From the NCBI RefSeq assembly GCF_037893015.1, contig NC_133661.1, positions 244,849,503 to 244,913,502 on the forward strand: a stretch of 64,000 bases of DNA, in the 5' to 3' direction. Under the pieces are notes generated by a model. The model made no database searches, was not told where the DNA came from, and saw only the letters and a program-made list of their open reading frames with translations. Every line of letters begins with the position of its first letter. Within the stretch, counting starts at the first letter, position 1. This DNA comes from Macrotis lagotis. Taxonomy: Eukaryota > Chordata > Mammalia > Peramelemorphia > Peramelidae. Below are positions 22,431-34,620 of this stretch, one piece after another. The translations under genes and the position numbers were made by a program.

Positions 22431-23695
22431 GGGGAGGGGGAGAAGAGTTTGGAGTAGAGAGTACCAATAAGACAGCACCCCTCTGCCAGAGCTCCATTTT
22501 TCCAATTTCCTCCAATACTCCCTTCTCTTTAAAAAAGAATTTTTCCTCTTTTTATCTCTTCAATATCTCAAGAGCTTATAGGCATCAGTTTCATCTCTTA
22601 TCTATAAGGTCATTTCTAATAGCCTTCAATTCATATCCTCCCTTCAGCAAAGATTTGCTTATACAAATCCAACATCACATTCCTCTTCATTAAATAAAAA
22701 GCATAACAAATCCATCTGAGCTTCAACTGATGAAATCCACCTATTGAACTTATTCAACACATATTCTAACATGTTAAAAAAATGGGGGGGGGTGTTCTCC
22801 TTTGGGAGAACTTTACCAACTGGGTTCATCCATGTGGGATGACATAGTTACTACAGTTTTATTCAGAAGCACAGAGCCAAATAAGTTGATTTGGGGGGAT
22901 GTCCTTCAATTCTCTGAATCTTTCAGAGAGCTAAATATTCCCTTAGATGTGTTTTCTCTTCCATCAGCACATTCTAGTTGACCCAGTACCATCTCCCATT
23001 TTTCATGATGAAGAGTAAGTACATTCCAGTCTATGCTCCATGTACCATGAGATCAGAAAACTCAAAAGATATTAATATAGAATCCCCCAGTTCTTTCACC
23101 ATCAGTCATTACACAAATCACAGGGTTTTTCCCCAGTGGTATGGAGCTGCAAATCTTGACAATAACTGAAGTGGGACCAAAAAGATCCAAATCTTCTGCT
23201 CTCAATTCAATGTCACCAAGATTCCATAGGTACAGTGAAGAGAGAAAGGAAGGCCAAGAATGCCAAGGAACATTGAGACATTCCAAAGTAAAACCCTTGC
23301 CTAGTAAAGCAGCCATTTCCCTCTAAATTTAATTAGCTTCTCCTAAATGAAACAGTGATAGCATCAGGGCCAAAAGTGAACCACAAAATGAACCATCATT
23401 CACACAATCAAGAGCACAGAGAAGGGGACTAAACCAGTTCCAGTTACAACCAGGAAATGAATAGGGACAGGGTTATAACTATATTTGGTGAGTTATGTTG
23501 CTTATCTCTCAGATGTCCTTCAAAGGAACCAGATTTCTTTCCCCTTCTGCCCCACCCCACATTGAAAAAAGAAATAATTACTTCAATGCAGATATCAGAA
23601 GATCACTGCTTCTTCACTTGAGTCTTCTAGAATGAGTCCTCATATTTTCAGCCCACATTCCATACTCCCAATGACCTATTTCAAAATACATGTTA
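22431..23695. other. repeat-free unique sequence, no gene recognised
   Basis: Open frames at 22978-23326 on both strands have no recognisable domain and no supporting splice pattern. A G9 run lies at 22784-22792. Confidence 0.45.
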
Positions 23696-23699
23696 TAAT

Positions 23700-23865
23700 A
23701 CATTTAGAACTGGAAGGGAATTCAAAATTTATCTAGATCAACCACTTTATTTTACAATGAAGGAACTGCACTTCGAGTTAAGTGATAGGCCAAAAGTAAT
23801 ATGGGTAATAAATACAGAATTAAGACCTCTGATGTAACCCCAGGTCCTCTGACACTAGATCTAGC
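23700..23865 (-). repeat. MIR/THER-type SINE
   Basis: 'tttagaactggaagggaatt', 'ttatctagatcaaccacttt', 'caatgaaggaactgcact' and 'accccaggtcctctgacact' follow the complement of a core-SINE. Confidence 0.7.
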
Positions 23866-24387
23866 AATATTTTGATAATGTTTTGTTGATTTAATGGTTG
23901 CCAACAGTTTAATTAAGTTTGGGGAACAATAATTTATATAACTGAGGCCAGTGATTCTACTGGTTTCTGTAACAAATTACCCAACTTCCCTAACAAACTC
24001 AAGACTGACAATAATGACCGTTCATACATTCTCAAATTCAGTGACCAACAGCTTCCAATGCATGTGTGTATGTGTGTGAGATGCTCAAAAAGTTCCTAAA
24101 AAGGAACTTTTTCACTTGATATGCCTACTCCAGGGGAAGTCAAACTGGTCATTAGAATGAGACCCCCCCAAAAAATTTACAAATTGTTTGGTTTATTTCA
24201 ATACATGCTATAATATGTGATATATCATGGTTTAGATATGTGAGTAGAAATAGAATGAAGCAGGATATGTTGTGAAAGAAAACTTAGCAAGAACTAATAA
24301 CTGGGTATTAAGGGTGAAGGAAAGGGAATGTTGAAGGTGACACTTTTTATAAAATTGGGTAATTAGAAGAATTGTGGCACTCTTCCT

Positions 24388-24465
24388 TTTTTGAGGCAAT
24401 CAGTGTTAAATGACTTGCCCAGGATCAAACAGCTAGTAAATATCCAAGACCAGCCCCACCCCGTA
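24388..24465 (-). repeat. SINE core fragment
   Basis: 'ttgaggcaatcagtgttaaa' and 'tgacttgcccaggatcaaac' with 'agctagtaaatatccaagac' are antisense SINE core. Confidence 0.7.
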
Positions 24466-24489
24466 CTCTTAAAAGAAATGGGGGGGGGG

Positions 24490-24985
24490 GGGTGCCAGAA
24501 GGTAGGATAATGAGTCTGTTTTGGACATGTTGAGTTTGAGATACCTTTGAGTTATATACCCAGAAAAATCTAACCAACACACAAGATAACCAACTAAACC
24601 AACCAACATGATAACATGGAACTGGAATTCAGGAGAGGGACTAGAGTTTACTATAAAGATCTGAAAGTCATCTGCAAAAAAAAGTCACAGTTCAGTTCAT
24701 GAAAGTTAATGAGAAAGGTAGGATAGTGTATTAAGGGAGGGGGTGACCAGGACAGAACCCCAAGGGACACTCACTTATAGATGGTGGAACTTGGGATGAT
24801 GGAAGCAGCAAAGGAAATAGAAATAGAATCTCCAGAGAGGAGAAAGACATGAAAATTCAGAGAAGAAAGTGTGTAGAAGGAATAAGTGATCAACTGTATT
24901 GAATGCAGTAGAGAGGTCATCAAGGGATAAAAACTAAGAAAAGGTCATCAAAGTTTGCAATTAACAGATCATTGGTAACCCATAT
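24490..24985 (-). repeat. L2 LINE reverse-transcriptase domain relic
   Basis: On the minus strand the DNA reads through decayed L2 RT motifs: a LSTAFNTVDH-like box, VPWGSVL (compare VPQGSVLGP), an ADD-type catalytic box, and LKLNMSKTDSL. The same order is known in L2 ORF2. Stops throughout; inactive. Confidence 0.75.
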
Positions 24986-25184
24986 CACATCCCAACTGAA
25001 TTGGAGGTTTTCCCTGGTAAATTCTATCTAACCCAGACTGTTCAGTTAGGGCAAAGCCACATTCTAAAAATATCTCTTATCTAGGGAGGAAAATGGGATA
25101 TTAGTTGCCTCAAATAGACATCCCTGCCTGTATACCTCAGGTAACAGTTATACAAAATAAACAGCATAGGATAGTGAAATGAGT

Positions 25185-25300
25185 ACTGAATTGAGAGTTA
25201 AGAAAATGAGCATATGGTTCAAAACTCTACCCCTAATTTACTCTATGACCTTGAGTAGATCACTTAAACATAATATTCAGATGCTTGATCATGGCATGGA
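25185..25300 (+). repeat. MIR-type SINE fragment
   Basis: 'agtactgaattgagagttaa' and 'actctatgaccttgagtaga' with 'tcacttaaac' match the MIR head and core. Confidence 0.5.
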
Positions 25301-25764
25301 GGGAACTTTGAATTGTCAAAGACTATGACAAAAAAAACTAGCATAAGTCTTAGCAAGCTAGAAATACACTTGAAAAGGAAAATGAAGAGTGATTGTTACT
25401 GTTAGATGAGCTGGACACTGTTGGACATTGGATTTTCTTTGTCATATCAACCCTTTAAAAGATGGTGATCTTCACTGGTAAGGGTAATACCGTCACAAAA
25501 TTACAACTTATTCAAAGTAAAAAAGTAAGAAGAATCAATGTGTGGAACTTGAACTAGCTATCTCATCTCTAAGTTTCTTCTCAACTCTTCAATTCTATGA
25601 TATTCTATGACATTCTCATGTGTTGGCAGCCCAAATAAAAAACATGTTTTAAGCATCTATTTTGTGAAATGGAAGAAGAAATGGTCTCTACCATCATAGA
25701 GGTTCCAGTATAGGCACAGGTTAGGAATCCAACACTATCTACCTATATCTATTAATCCACATGC

Positions 25765-25925
25765 TGCTATTCAGTCATTTTTCAATAGTATCTGACTCTT
25801 TGTGACTCAATTTAGGGTTTTCTTGGAGTAGCTTGCATGTTTGCAATTTCTTCTCCAGTCAATTTTACAGATGAGGAAATTGGCAAAAAAAAAAAAAGTT
25901 AAGTGACTTGCCCAGGGCCACAGTT
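25765..25925 (-). repeat. SINE with RTE-like tail, antisense
   Basis: 'ctattcagtcatttttcaat', 'gtatctgactctttgtgact' and 'gttttcttggagtagcttgc', then 'aagtgacttgcccagggcca', give the full antisense order of the long SINE. Confidence 0.85.
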
Positions 25926-27235
25926 AATAAGTATACACATATTCATTATCAATCACTATCTCACTATCATCATAAGGTCATTAAGGAACTACAAAGAAAT
26001 GCACCACATGAAGTTGAAGAAAATATGTTATGATTGGTCATGGGAACCTACAAGTGAGTTATTGTGTTCATGTGATTATGGAAGGATGGTGGGTAAATAG
26101 GAGAATAAGGGGCTACAGGAAGTTGAGAAAGAGGCAATGAGAGTCCCTCTGGGCCAGGTATGAGAAAGAACTTCTCTTTCAACCCAGAAAACAAAAATTT
26201 ATTTCCTCTAATACCTACAGAATTGTATATAACACAAGGGGAATGAGGAACAGAGTCTTTCTTTCCCAAAGAATACATAGAAGAGGACCCTCTATTTTTT
26301 GACTTGCTATAGTGAGAGCATGCTTTCCTACCCCACAAACTACCTCAGATCCCCTAACCCCATTGTTACCTGTTGCTCTAATAAAATTTCATCTGCATCA
26401 TGGCTATCTCTGGTTCTCAAATGTCAGAGCTGCAGCTCAACAGCTCTTTCCTGAGTAGGTGCCCCTAATTTAGTGGGATATCAAGGTGGGAAAATGACTT
26501 ATGCAATCATTTATATGTGCAGCTAGACATAAGTAAGTGTATGATTTTTGATGGTAGACTTTCCAGAAACTACAGTTCTACAGCAAAATCTCCAACAAGC
26601 TGAGGACTAGGGTTCAGAAGAAAAGATGCTGATGGGATTAAAGTACTCTCATTTCCCTGAATAGCAGAGAAAGAGAACAGTGACACCCACTACAGTCAAC
26701 CCAGGAGGGACCAAACAGAAGGGTGTTGGGAGCAGGATAGAGCAAAGGTGGTACAGGAGAAAGAGAAGAGACTTAGAAGTATGACAAATTCTCGCTCCAA
26801 GGATCCTGCTCACTCCTTAACACTCCAGCCATGGCACAAGAGTATTTCTCCCTGACTCTTCAAGGTCAGCACTATGAAGGGGAGCAGGGATAAATTGGAG
26901 ACATTAATCAAAAGCACATTCTTTTTTTTTTCATTTAAAAGAGGAGGGATATACAATTTACTCATGATTCAAAAAAAAAAAAGAGTGACACCTTCACCTG
27001 AAAGAGAAGCAAAAATGGCGTCCAGTAATTAAACTGATAGTGGCCCAGGAGAGCATCACAAAGGCACTGATTGGAAAGAATATGCCTTTTATACCAGAAG
27101 GTGATTGAAAGGGGTCCAGAATTTAGCTTCAGAGGAGAGTGATGATGATACAAGAGAATAGAACTAATGTCTGAAGAAAGGACAGAAGTGGTGTGAGTGT
27201 GACAGAGGTTTCTGCACCCTACTAAAGGCTCTAAC
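25926..27235. other. repeat-poor unique sequence
   Basis: No transposon, RNA gene or convincing coding exon recognised. The minus open frame 26048-26338 has no recognisable domain. Confidence 0.45.
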
Positions 27236-27365
27236 TAGGTAGCTGGGAAAACCCTCTATTTCGTCCACCTCATCCCCTCCATCGGCTTTAGTCTGTGTCC
27301 GCCCACTAGTCGTCCATGATCACATCCACCCACGGACTCACTTGGTGGACGGGGGAATCACACAC
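27236..27365. promoter_or_regulatory. small CpG-containing block in unique DNA
   Basis: At least six CpGs in about 120 bp (for example 'tttcgtccacc', 'catcggc', 'gtccgccc', 'tagtcgtcc'), where most of the window is strongly CpG-depleted. On the minus strand a GTGAGT donor-like motif occurs at about 27338-27343. Possibly part of a promoter or first exon. Confidence 0.3.
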
Positions 27366-27430
27366 TAAGCTTCCCACCAGAGACTGTTGAGGGATTTTTC
27401 TTCCTTGCATCTGCCCAAAAGAACACTCAT

Positions 27431-27436
<6 letters not shown>

Positions 27437-27490
<54 letters not shown>
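27437..27490. repeat. (CT)n/(GA)n microsatellite
   Basis: About 50 bp of CT repeat. It has the same strand sense (GA on the minus strand) as the tract at 31.67 kb. Confidence 0.95.
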
Positions 27491-27494
<4 letters not shown>

Positions 27495-27499
27495 GTTCC

Positions 27500-29330
27500 C
27501 CTTCTTCTTTTGGCTTCTGACCTCCCTCCCCACCCCATAAATCTTCTTAAGGAAAGGTAAGCTCCCTATCATGGTACCAATAACCAATTCTCTCAGAATT
27601 GCTTTTATACACATGCCCAAAGCTTACACACACACATCCCCCAAAAATACAAAAAACATGCTGGTTCCAGCTTGAAATAAGATATAAAATGTTGACAACT
27701 CTATTCTGTATAATTCCTGGAACATAAAGAATTTGATGATATAGATACAAATATATGTCAGACATAACCACAGATAGCACCAGTGATAGAAGATCTACAC
27801 GTACAAAATAAAATCCAGAATTTTTGAAGGTTATACATACTGATATTCATGTAGTATGACTATGACAAAGACACCGTTTCATGCTCCCAACCAACTATAC
27901 TTTCTTTCTGGTATATTCTGCAATGCCCTCTCTAGTACACAACAACCCACCGATCAGAGCTTTGTGCCATCATATGTGTGTGCTCATGCCCTCATGCATG
28001 AATCTCTCCAGTACGCAAGCATCATGTTCTCCAGAGGTAACCCAGCCCTGCCTGTGCTCTCCTGGTATAACCTTCCCTCCAGTGTCGCAAACATAGATTT
28101 CACGGATGGTTAAATTGGATCATTATCATTGGGTACTTGTTTAGTCCAAAAAAAAAGTCATTAATTTCATCTGCCTCCCCCACTCTCATTCCATTCTCAT
28201 GGAAGCCCCCACCACCCCTCCCCAAATACCCTCAAATACACTAATCCCATGAAGTGCGACACAGTCAGCATTCAGGAAGGATAATGGCGAGGAGGAGAAG
28301 GAGGTTGGTGGAGCGGACGTGCTTATGATATTTGCTGCATCTCCCATTTGTTAATGGGAGGAAAGGAAACACAGTCAAGGTAATGGTGGGGAGGCTAAAT
28401 GGTAGAAGTAAACAAAATAAAATAAAGGTCTCCACTGGTTTTGTATGTGTATGCATGTGAACATACATGTGTGTTGACTATGCCCTCCTATCAAGAGACT
28501 GCATCCATGTGGCATGTAGCAAAGGCCATCGTACCACTGTTGTGTTGCGAAAAAAATGAAAAAAAGAACCGCAGAGCCATCAGGACGAAACAAAATTCAC
28601 TCATCGAGAGACAAGAAGCCTAGAGGGGTTGGGGAGGGGCAGAATTGGTTGGGGGGAAGCATGTATAGAAATGGAAGTGGAAGAGTTGGGGGGAAATTGG
28701 TGGTTGGATGAAAAAAATTCGTATACACTAAGGCACGAACATATACAATGTCGAAATGCCAACACTGCTTCACTGTTCATCCAAGATTGACAATCCATCC
28801 TCCATCTCTCCCCTGCCTCTCCTCCCCCCCCATACTGGTGCAGATGGATTTCTGTATCTCAGTTTTGCAGCAGTGGGGCTAATTACAGGCAGACCCAACC
28901 CCCCTCACTAAATTAATCCCTCCCCCTTTCTCCTTTTCTTTTTTTTGTTAAAAGGCCAATATGAAGAATAATGTGGTTTTAGAGATAATGGATTATTTTT
29001 TTAAGAGCAACAGAAAAGGAGAAGGTAGAGCACGCATTGTGCGAATCAGCGACTTCCTCACATCACCTCTGTGTCCTCTCCACCCCAACTCTCTAAAGTG
29101 TCTACATCCACCTTGTCCCCACTTTCCCCATCTTCCCCCACCATCAAAGAGAAATAAAAATTGTACAAAGCACATAGCATTACAAACACTCTGACTCCCC
29201 CCCTCCAAAATCTGGGTAGCCGATCTCAAAATCGTAACAATTAATCTACCTCCATATATCTTTTCCCCTTATTATAGACAGAAAATAATCAACATATTCA
29301 ATAGAAACGCAGCATTTATTTTTATAAGAA
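27500..29330. other. repeat-free, conserved-looking unique sequence
   Basis: No SINE, LINE or MIR signature over 1.8 kb. AATAAA motifs occur on the plus strand (about 27808, 28411, 29153) and on the minus strand (about 29314), so a 3'UTR in either direction is possible but unproven. The segment 28850-29060 has TAATTA-type motifs. Open frames here show no known domain. Confidence 0.4.
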
Positions 29331-31540
29331 GATCAGGCCCTAGCTATAACACCCACCGATATTGGGGGAAAAACTGGGAATCCAAAAGGAATAGCTGTCT
29401 TTTGCAACCAAGTATCCATTTTATTTCTGGTTTCCTCTGGAAGAGGCATCTTTAAAAATTCACTGGAAGATGTCTGAAAGCTCCAGAAAAAGGGGGGGGC
29501 ATTCACATAGTCCAGTTGATTTAAAAAAAATTTTAATCCAGTCCTGTTGCTTACTTTAACAGTGAACTTCCATTGCCTAGGCTTTCCCTCTTCAGAAAGG
29601 GAGCTGTCTTCCAGAATGAACCCCAGTATATAAGAAATGGGCAAAGAGTATTACTCCCCACCCCACCCCTGCCCAAATATTCAAACAATAGGGATATCAC
29701 AGCTTAAGTGGCTACTGATGGAAATACCATTTGCCCGACTGTAACAAGTCAAATTAAGATATTTTTTTAAAAGCAGTCTTCACTTGTCTCTATTCCAACC
29801 TTGCAAACCCAATAGCCCTTAGGTAAACTTGCCTATCATTACCACACAGACCATCTTAACTTGAGTGGCGATGCAGAAGCCCTTGATCAGTGATGGCAGG
29901 CTCTAGCCAACAAACCAATTTATAAAGGGCTAATTCTTCTGAATTCTTTCCCCTACCCTAATAGGTCTACCAAAATCTACCATCTTGATAATTATGTCAC
30001 CAATATCACCAGGGAGTTCAAATTTACACCAAACAACTATCACAAAGGTGAACAATACCCCTAGTCCCTAAACTACGCTGTCATCAAGGTTCAGTGACAC
30101 AGCCGCGACTATCTCTCCTGAGCAGGGTTACCCACTGAACAGGGGGATTGATTCTGGGGAAGGAAAGAATTAAGAAGGTCAGAGTGCTTATGATTGCAAT
30201 AGAAAAACTATTTTTTCCCAAAGCTGGGAATAAAATAGGGAAGATATAGAGAAGAAAGGAGCTTGGTCCCAATCACTTCTTTTCCTTGTACAAGTGATGC
30301 TTTCCTCTTTCTAAGGCTCTCTAAAGCCAACTGATCTCTGATCTTTGCATTTAAAAATAGTAAATAAAAATAAAAAGGTAATGACAAAAAAGAAAGGGAA
30401 ACGATCATACCCTATCTTAACTTTTCTATAAAGGATAGCGGAAATTCCATATCTCCATTTATTTTTTTAAAGTATTTTAACAAAATCAAAAAAAGAGTAT
30501 TGGAGGTAAAAAGAATTTTTAAAAAAATGTTTCTTAAGTAATCACAGGAGAAGTCACCTGCAAAGCACCACAGTCAGTACCCGTAGGTAAGTATTACATC
30601 ACTGTCCTGAGGAGGGGGGGGGGGGGAGTTTTTTAATCATCATTATCTAAATGATGATTCTAAAGCAGTTCAAGTTTTGTGGTTTGAAAAGAGAGAAAGA
30701 AGAAGTCCAAACTAGGGAATAACACAATGAGTCTTGAAAAAACAATGCATCGAACCAGCCTTTAAGGTCACTGAGAGCTAAAAACCCACAGTGCTTGTAC
30801 AGTGGAAGTTTTCAGGCAAGCCTGCTACTAAATCATTAATATAAACAAATGGAAGGCAGAGAAAGAAGATTTCCCCTGTAACGGATCCAAAGAGGCTTGC
30901 TCATGCACACTCCCTCACACACAGACTCCACACCCCTCCCTTTTCACCTTACCCAAAGTCTACCCACCTTCAGAGCAAGACTGCAAGGAGTTCAGTCTAA
31001 AACCAAATACTCAAGTAACACACCCGAGATACAAACACAGATCTTGATTCCCAAGCAGGCTAAACTCCGTGCCTGTCCCTGCCCCTTCTCTCTTCATTCT
31101 AATCAGATCCTTTCCCAGAAGGAAGAAAAAAATTTTTAAAGTAGACAGAGAGAGCCAAAAAAGTCTCATTCCCAAATGAAGTGATGGTTGTCTTTCTCCC
31201 AAGTCTTAAAATCCAAGTAGCGTGAGAAAAAAATTGAGGAGAGAAGGTTTAGGAGCAGAAAAAAAAAAAACTGGAAAAAAATTTCTGATTTTCTCAGCTG
31301 TTAGTGGGAGAAGATTCAACTTCCAGCAGGAACTGAGGAAAAGAGTGGCAATGTGAAAGCATCACCATGATCTGCCCAAGCTCAGTGATCCAGGATCCAA
31401 AAATATTTTTAAAATCTAGGTTGGCAGTTCCCAACTGAAAACTTCTACCATTTCAGGCACAACCTCTTCCCAAGATACACTTGAAACCTCAGGTTGTTTC
31501 TTGTCCTTCTGAAGCTTTACCCTTTCCCATAAAAGTCTTA
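29331..31540. other. repeat-poor sequence downstream (minus sense) of candidate first exon
   Basis: If the exon call at 31.54 kb is right, this is the first intron. The minus open frame 29333-29644 (103 aa) has no family signature I recognise. G-runs occur at 29492-29499 and 30614-30626. Confidence 0.4.
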
Positions 31541-31541
31541 C
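31541..31541 (-). other. candidate splice donor
   Basis: The minus strand reads ctgaaaag|gtaagac, a near-consensus 5' splice site. The exon's last base would be 31542 and the intron would start at 31541. Confidence 0.45.
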
Positions 31542-31659
31542 CTTTTCAGCTGAGCAGAGCCTTTGGGGTCTGTCTGTCTGTTTGATGCTTAATCAACTGA
31601 GTTTGCTGGGTATGTTTCTTCTTGGAGAAGGTTAAGATTCCAATCAGTGTTTTTTTTTC

Positions 31660-31735
<76 letters not shown>

Positions 31736-31955
31736 TTGCTCTCTCTGGGAGGGAGTGGTGGGGAAGGAGGGAGGGGGAGTGTTGGAAGTGCAAAAGCAGG
31801 TCCTTGGTGGCTTGAGATGCCGGCAGAGGGGAGGTCTTGCTTGCCTCTCCCTCTCAGTGAGTTGCATGCAAGAGGAGATGTGAAGGGCTGAGCTCTCTGC
31901 CTGAGACTGTCGGAGGAGCCCAGGAATTTCACGCACTCCAGAGCCAGTCCCTCCC
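31542..31955 (-). ncRNA. candidate non-coding first exon (5'UTR) of an unidentified gene
   Basis: On the minus strand this runs from about 25 bp below a TTTAAA box to the strong donor at 31541. It contains a long (GA)n tract and has no recognisable protein. The 143- and 124-residue open frames over it are mostly ER repeats from GA codons; one ends at a TGA a few bases before the donor. I infer a 5'UTR exon. The transcript and gene are unknown, and the start of transcription is a guess from the TTTAAA position. Confidence 0.4.
31662..31734. repeat. (CT)n/(GA)n microsatellite
   Basis: About 70 bp of CT on the plus strand. It encodes the artefactual SLSLSL and ERERER open frames on the two strands. 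Confidence 0.97.
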
Positions 31956-32060
31956 TCTTCCACATAGACTCCAGCATTTAAAGAGACAGACAGGCTACGT
32001 GGCTCAGGATTTCACCTCCTCCCCTGACTGTTTTGCAAACAGCTGAAAAGATGTAATCGG
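31956..32060 (-). promoter_or_regulatory. candidate core promoter
   Basis: TTTAAA at 31977-31982 on the minus strand is set in 'ctgtctctttaaatgctgga'. Upstream (higher coordinates) lie a CACGTA-type site within 'gagccacgtagcc' and a palindromic 'ctgttttgcaaacag' followed by a CAGCTG E-box at about 32027-32044. No repeats overlap it. Confidence 0.35.
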
Positions 32061-32955
32061 GGACATCCTCCAGCCACATATGACTAAGAAGCAGGTGCTT
32101 TGGAGCCCCATTCTCCCTCTATCCTGAAAGGAAGGCTACTTACTAAAACTGGAAGAGGGAAAAAACCCTCATTTATACTGAGGCAAATGCCACCAAAGAT
32201 TTGTTTCTGATCCATGTGCTTTTATTTCATACGAAGGGGTGGGGATTTTTTACTTGCTTAACATTCCAGCCTGACTTCCTCTCCTCTCTGCCTCCCTCCC
32301 TTTCAGTGACAGTCATCTATATAGGGTGTGCCTCAATCCAGGACCCTGGACAGCAGCTCAAGTCAGGCAGCTTCCAAATGGAGCCCAGTCTCTGAATTCT
32401 AATAAAACTCTCCACAGCCAAACAGCCTGCTTGACCAAACAAAATTCGTGAACTCCAGTGAAAACTTTTCCCTAACTCAAAACTAAAAAAAAGATGTGAA
32501 GAGTGGAAGCTATCCATGTAAGGCTAAAATGTTGCCTGTTGTTTAACCAGCATAAGACAACTAGTGCCACTCAGCCATGCATTCTTCTCTTTTCATGACT
32601 CTCTAGAATGAGATTTGGACATAATAAAGGGAGTGGTAAAAAATAAAAATAAAAATAAAGGGACTGGTAAAAACATGAAATTATAACAAAAGGGGATAAG
32701 TGTCATATAAGTTATAATGAGGAATATGGAATTTAGGTAGGTGTTTGTGTATGGGGGAGGTGATCTCATCTGGTAGCATTCCTAACCTGGGGGGGGGGAT
32801 GTACTTATCCTATTTTAGGGGAAAATATGCTGATAATTATTTTTAATATATTTCCTTTGTAATTTTATAGATTTTATTTGATTTATTGAAAACATTATCC
32901 TAAAATGAGATTAATAGACTTTATCAGATTGCCAAAAGGGCCGATGACATCAACA
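32061..32955. other. no recognised feature; G10 run
   Basis: Repeat-poor sequence. A G10 run lies at 32789-32798. No supported gene. Confidence 0.4.
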
Positions 32956-32959
32956 AAAG

Positions 32960-33140
32960 TCCAAAAGTCTAGTTTTATTCTATTTTCCTCTTCACCACTA
33001 GCACTATTTTATAAAAGAAGAACACTTCAAGAGACTAAATACTTTGCCCTACTTTATACAGGTAATAAATGGTAAAAATGTGATTCAACCTCAAGTCCTT
33101 TGACTCACAGTCCTGTACTTTATCCACTATACCACAGCAG
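32960..33140 (-). repeat. MIR-type SINE relic
   Basis: 'actaaatactttgccctact', 'caagtcctttgactcacagt' and 'tactttatccactataccac' are a core-SINE complement. Confidence 0.6.
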
Positions 33141-33221
33141 TTCCCTACCTCTTGGTTGTCTTCTATCCATATGCCTTCTCTCAATGTAATTTGTAGGAAA
33201 AGCAGTAATAATAACAATAGC

Positions 33222-33415
33222 TGATAATTCTTAGTACTTTAATTCATTTTAAAATTTATTCTACCACAAAACAGTTGGAAAAGTAGTGTTAATTCTTACC
33301 TCCATTTTAAGATCAGGCAAACAGATTCAGAGGTAAAGTTATTTCCCTAAAAATCACAGAGCTATTGGGTAGCAGAGATCAAGTAAAGATCAAGTCTTTT
33401 AACTCTAAATTGAGG
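33222..33415 (-). repeat. MIR-type SINE relic
   Basis: 'cctccattttaagatcaggc', 'aaacagattcagaggtaaag' and 'aatcacagagctattgggta' follow the MIR complement. Confidence 0.7.
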
Positions 33416-33974
33416 TAGTGATCATTTTATGAAAATACGGTAATCTTTGTATATAACACTGCATTATTAATTTTTTGTATACATAGAAAAGGCAAGGACT
33501 ATGTTTATATATCTTTGTATCACTCACTAGACAAAATACAATACATATAGCCCACCAGGTGAAACTTGACTCTCCACAGCCATTAAATCACTTATCAAGT
33601 AATCAATCAATAAGCAAAAAACCTACATGTACCAGGATATGGGTGAATGAAAGAGGTTCTATTCTCAACATGTATCCCTTCTGTAAAATTAGACTTCAAT
33701 AGTCTTAGCAGCATAAAGATATGCCATACTTCCTTAGGAGTCCTAGGCCTACCTTTATATCCTTTCCCATCATAATCCAGAGTCTGTTCATGTTATCTGG
33801 TTACAGACTATGCAGTCCAAAGGTTAGTAAAAATATTAAACTACGTGCACCTGAGTAGGGGAAAAAAGTCAATGTTAGCAATTTTTTTAAAAAAAGCTCA
33901 AAAAAGGAAAGAAAAGAGAAAAAAGCAAGCTCAAGAATGAGGAAGTAAAGGAGGAAAGCAGGGAGAGAAAAGAG

Positions 33975-34026
33975 AAGGAAGGAAGGAAGGAAGGAAGGAA
34001 GGAAGGAAGGAAGGAAGGAAGGAAGA
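33975..34026. repeat. (GGAA)n microsatellite
   Basis: About 12 GGAA units within a longer purine-rich stretch (33895-34085). Confidence 0.95.
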
Positions 34027-34149
34027 CAGGGAGGGAAGGAGAATGGAAATAAAAGAGGGAAGGAGAAGGGAGGAAAGAAAGGGATCCCTGAATTAAATGG
34101 ATAAAAGAATCAGAAAAGACTAAAGGATCTCTGAAAAAAATATATAATT

Positions 34150-34290
34150 GGGGCGGCTAGGTGGCGCAGTGGATAGAGCACTGGCCCTGGAGTCAGTAGT
34201 ACCTGAGCCTCAGACGCTTAATAATTACCTAGCTGTGTGGCCTTGGGAAAGCCACTTAACCCCATTTCCCTTGCAAAAACCTTAAAAATA
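34150..34290 (+). repeat. short marsupial SINE with AT-microsatellite tail
   Basis: Head ggggcggctaggtggcgcag and a complete core, with a short deletion in the 'gggttcaaatcc' part. tatataatt occurs on both sides, and the right side is expanded into (AT)n at about 34291-34326. Confidence 0.93.
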
Positions 34291-34325
<35 letters not shown>

Positions 34326-34489
34326 ATTATAATAAAAAGATTATTACAATAGCCATCAGACTTTACGCAACTAATCACAACCATGTGATCACTAACATCT
34401 GGTTATGAAAGTAAATGCTCTGGGGGGGGTGGGGTAAGAGACCCAAGGGCCCTGGACCTTTTCAGTTCTTCATTTTGTCACTAACTCTG

Positions 34490-34620
34490 TCATATGACCT
34501 TAGGTAAATCATTGGGCCTTCTGTGAGTCTTCATTTTCTTCATTAGCAAACCAGGGACCATCACACTTGCAACCCATTAATGCTTGTAAGTCCTCTGAGA
34601 TACTCCTGTGGAAGGCAGGA
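34490..34620 (+). repeat. MIR-type SINE relic
   Basis: 'tgtcatatgaccttaggtaa' and 'atcattgggccttctgtgag' with 'cttcattttcttcattagca' match the MIR core. Confidence 0.5.

Noticed and set aside
29333-29644. 103-residue minus-strand open frame
   Set aside because: No domain, no paired splice sites, and no coding pattern I could recognise; kept only as a note on the unique region.
31546-31977. 143- and 124-residue minus-strand open frames and the matching plus-strand SLSLSL frames
   Set aside because: They consist largely of GA/CT microsatellite translation, with no domain. The stretch is better read as a non-coding leader.
33975-34026. CRISPR-like regular repeats
   Set aside because: Tetranucleotide microsatellite without spacers, in vertebrate DNA.
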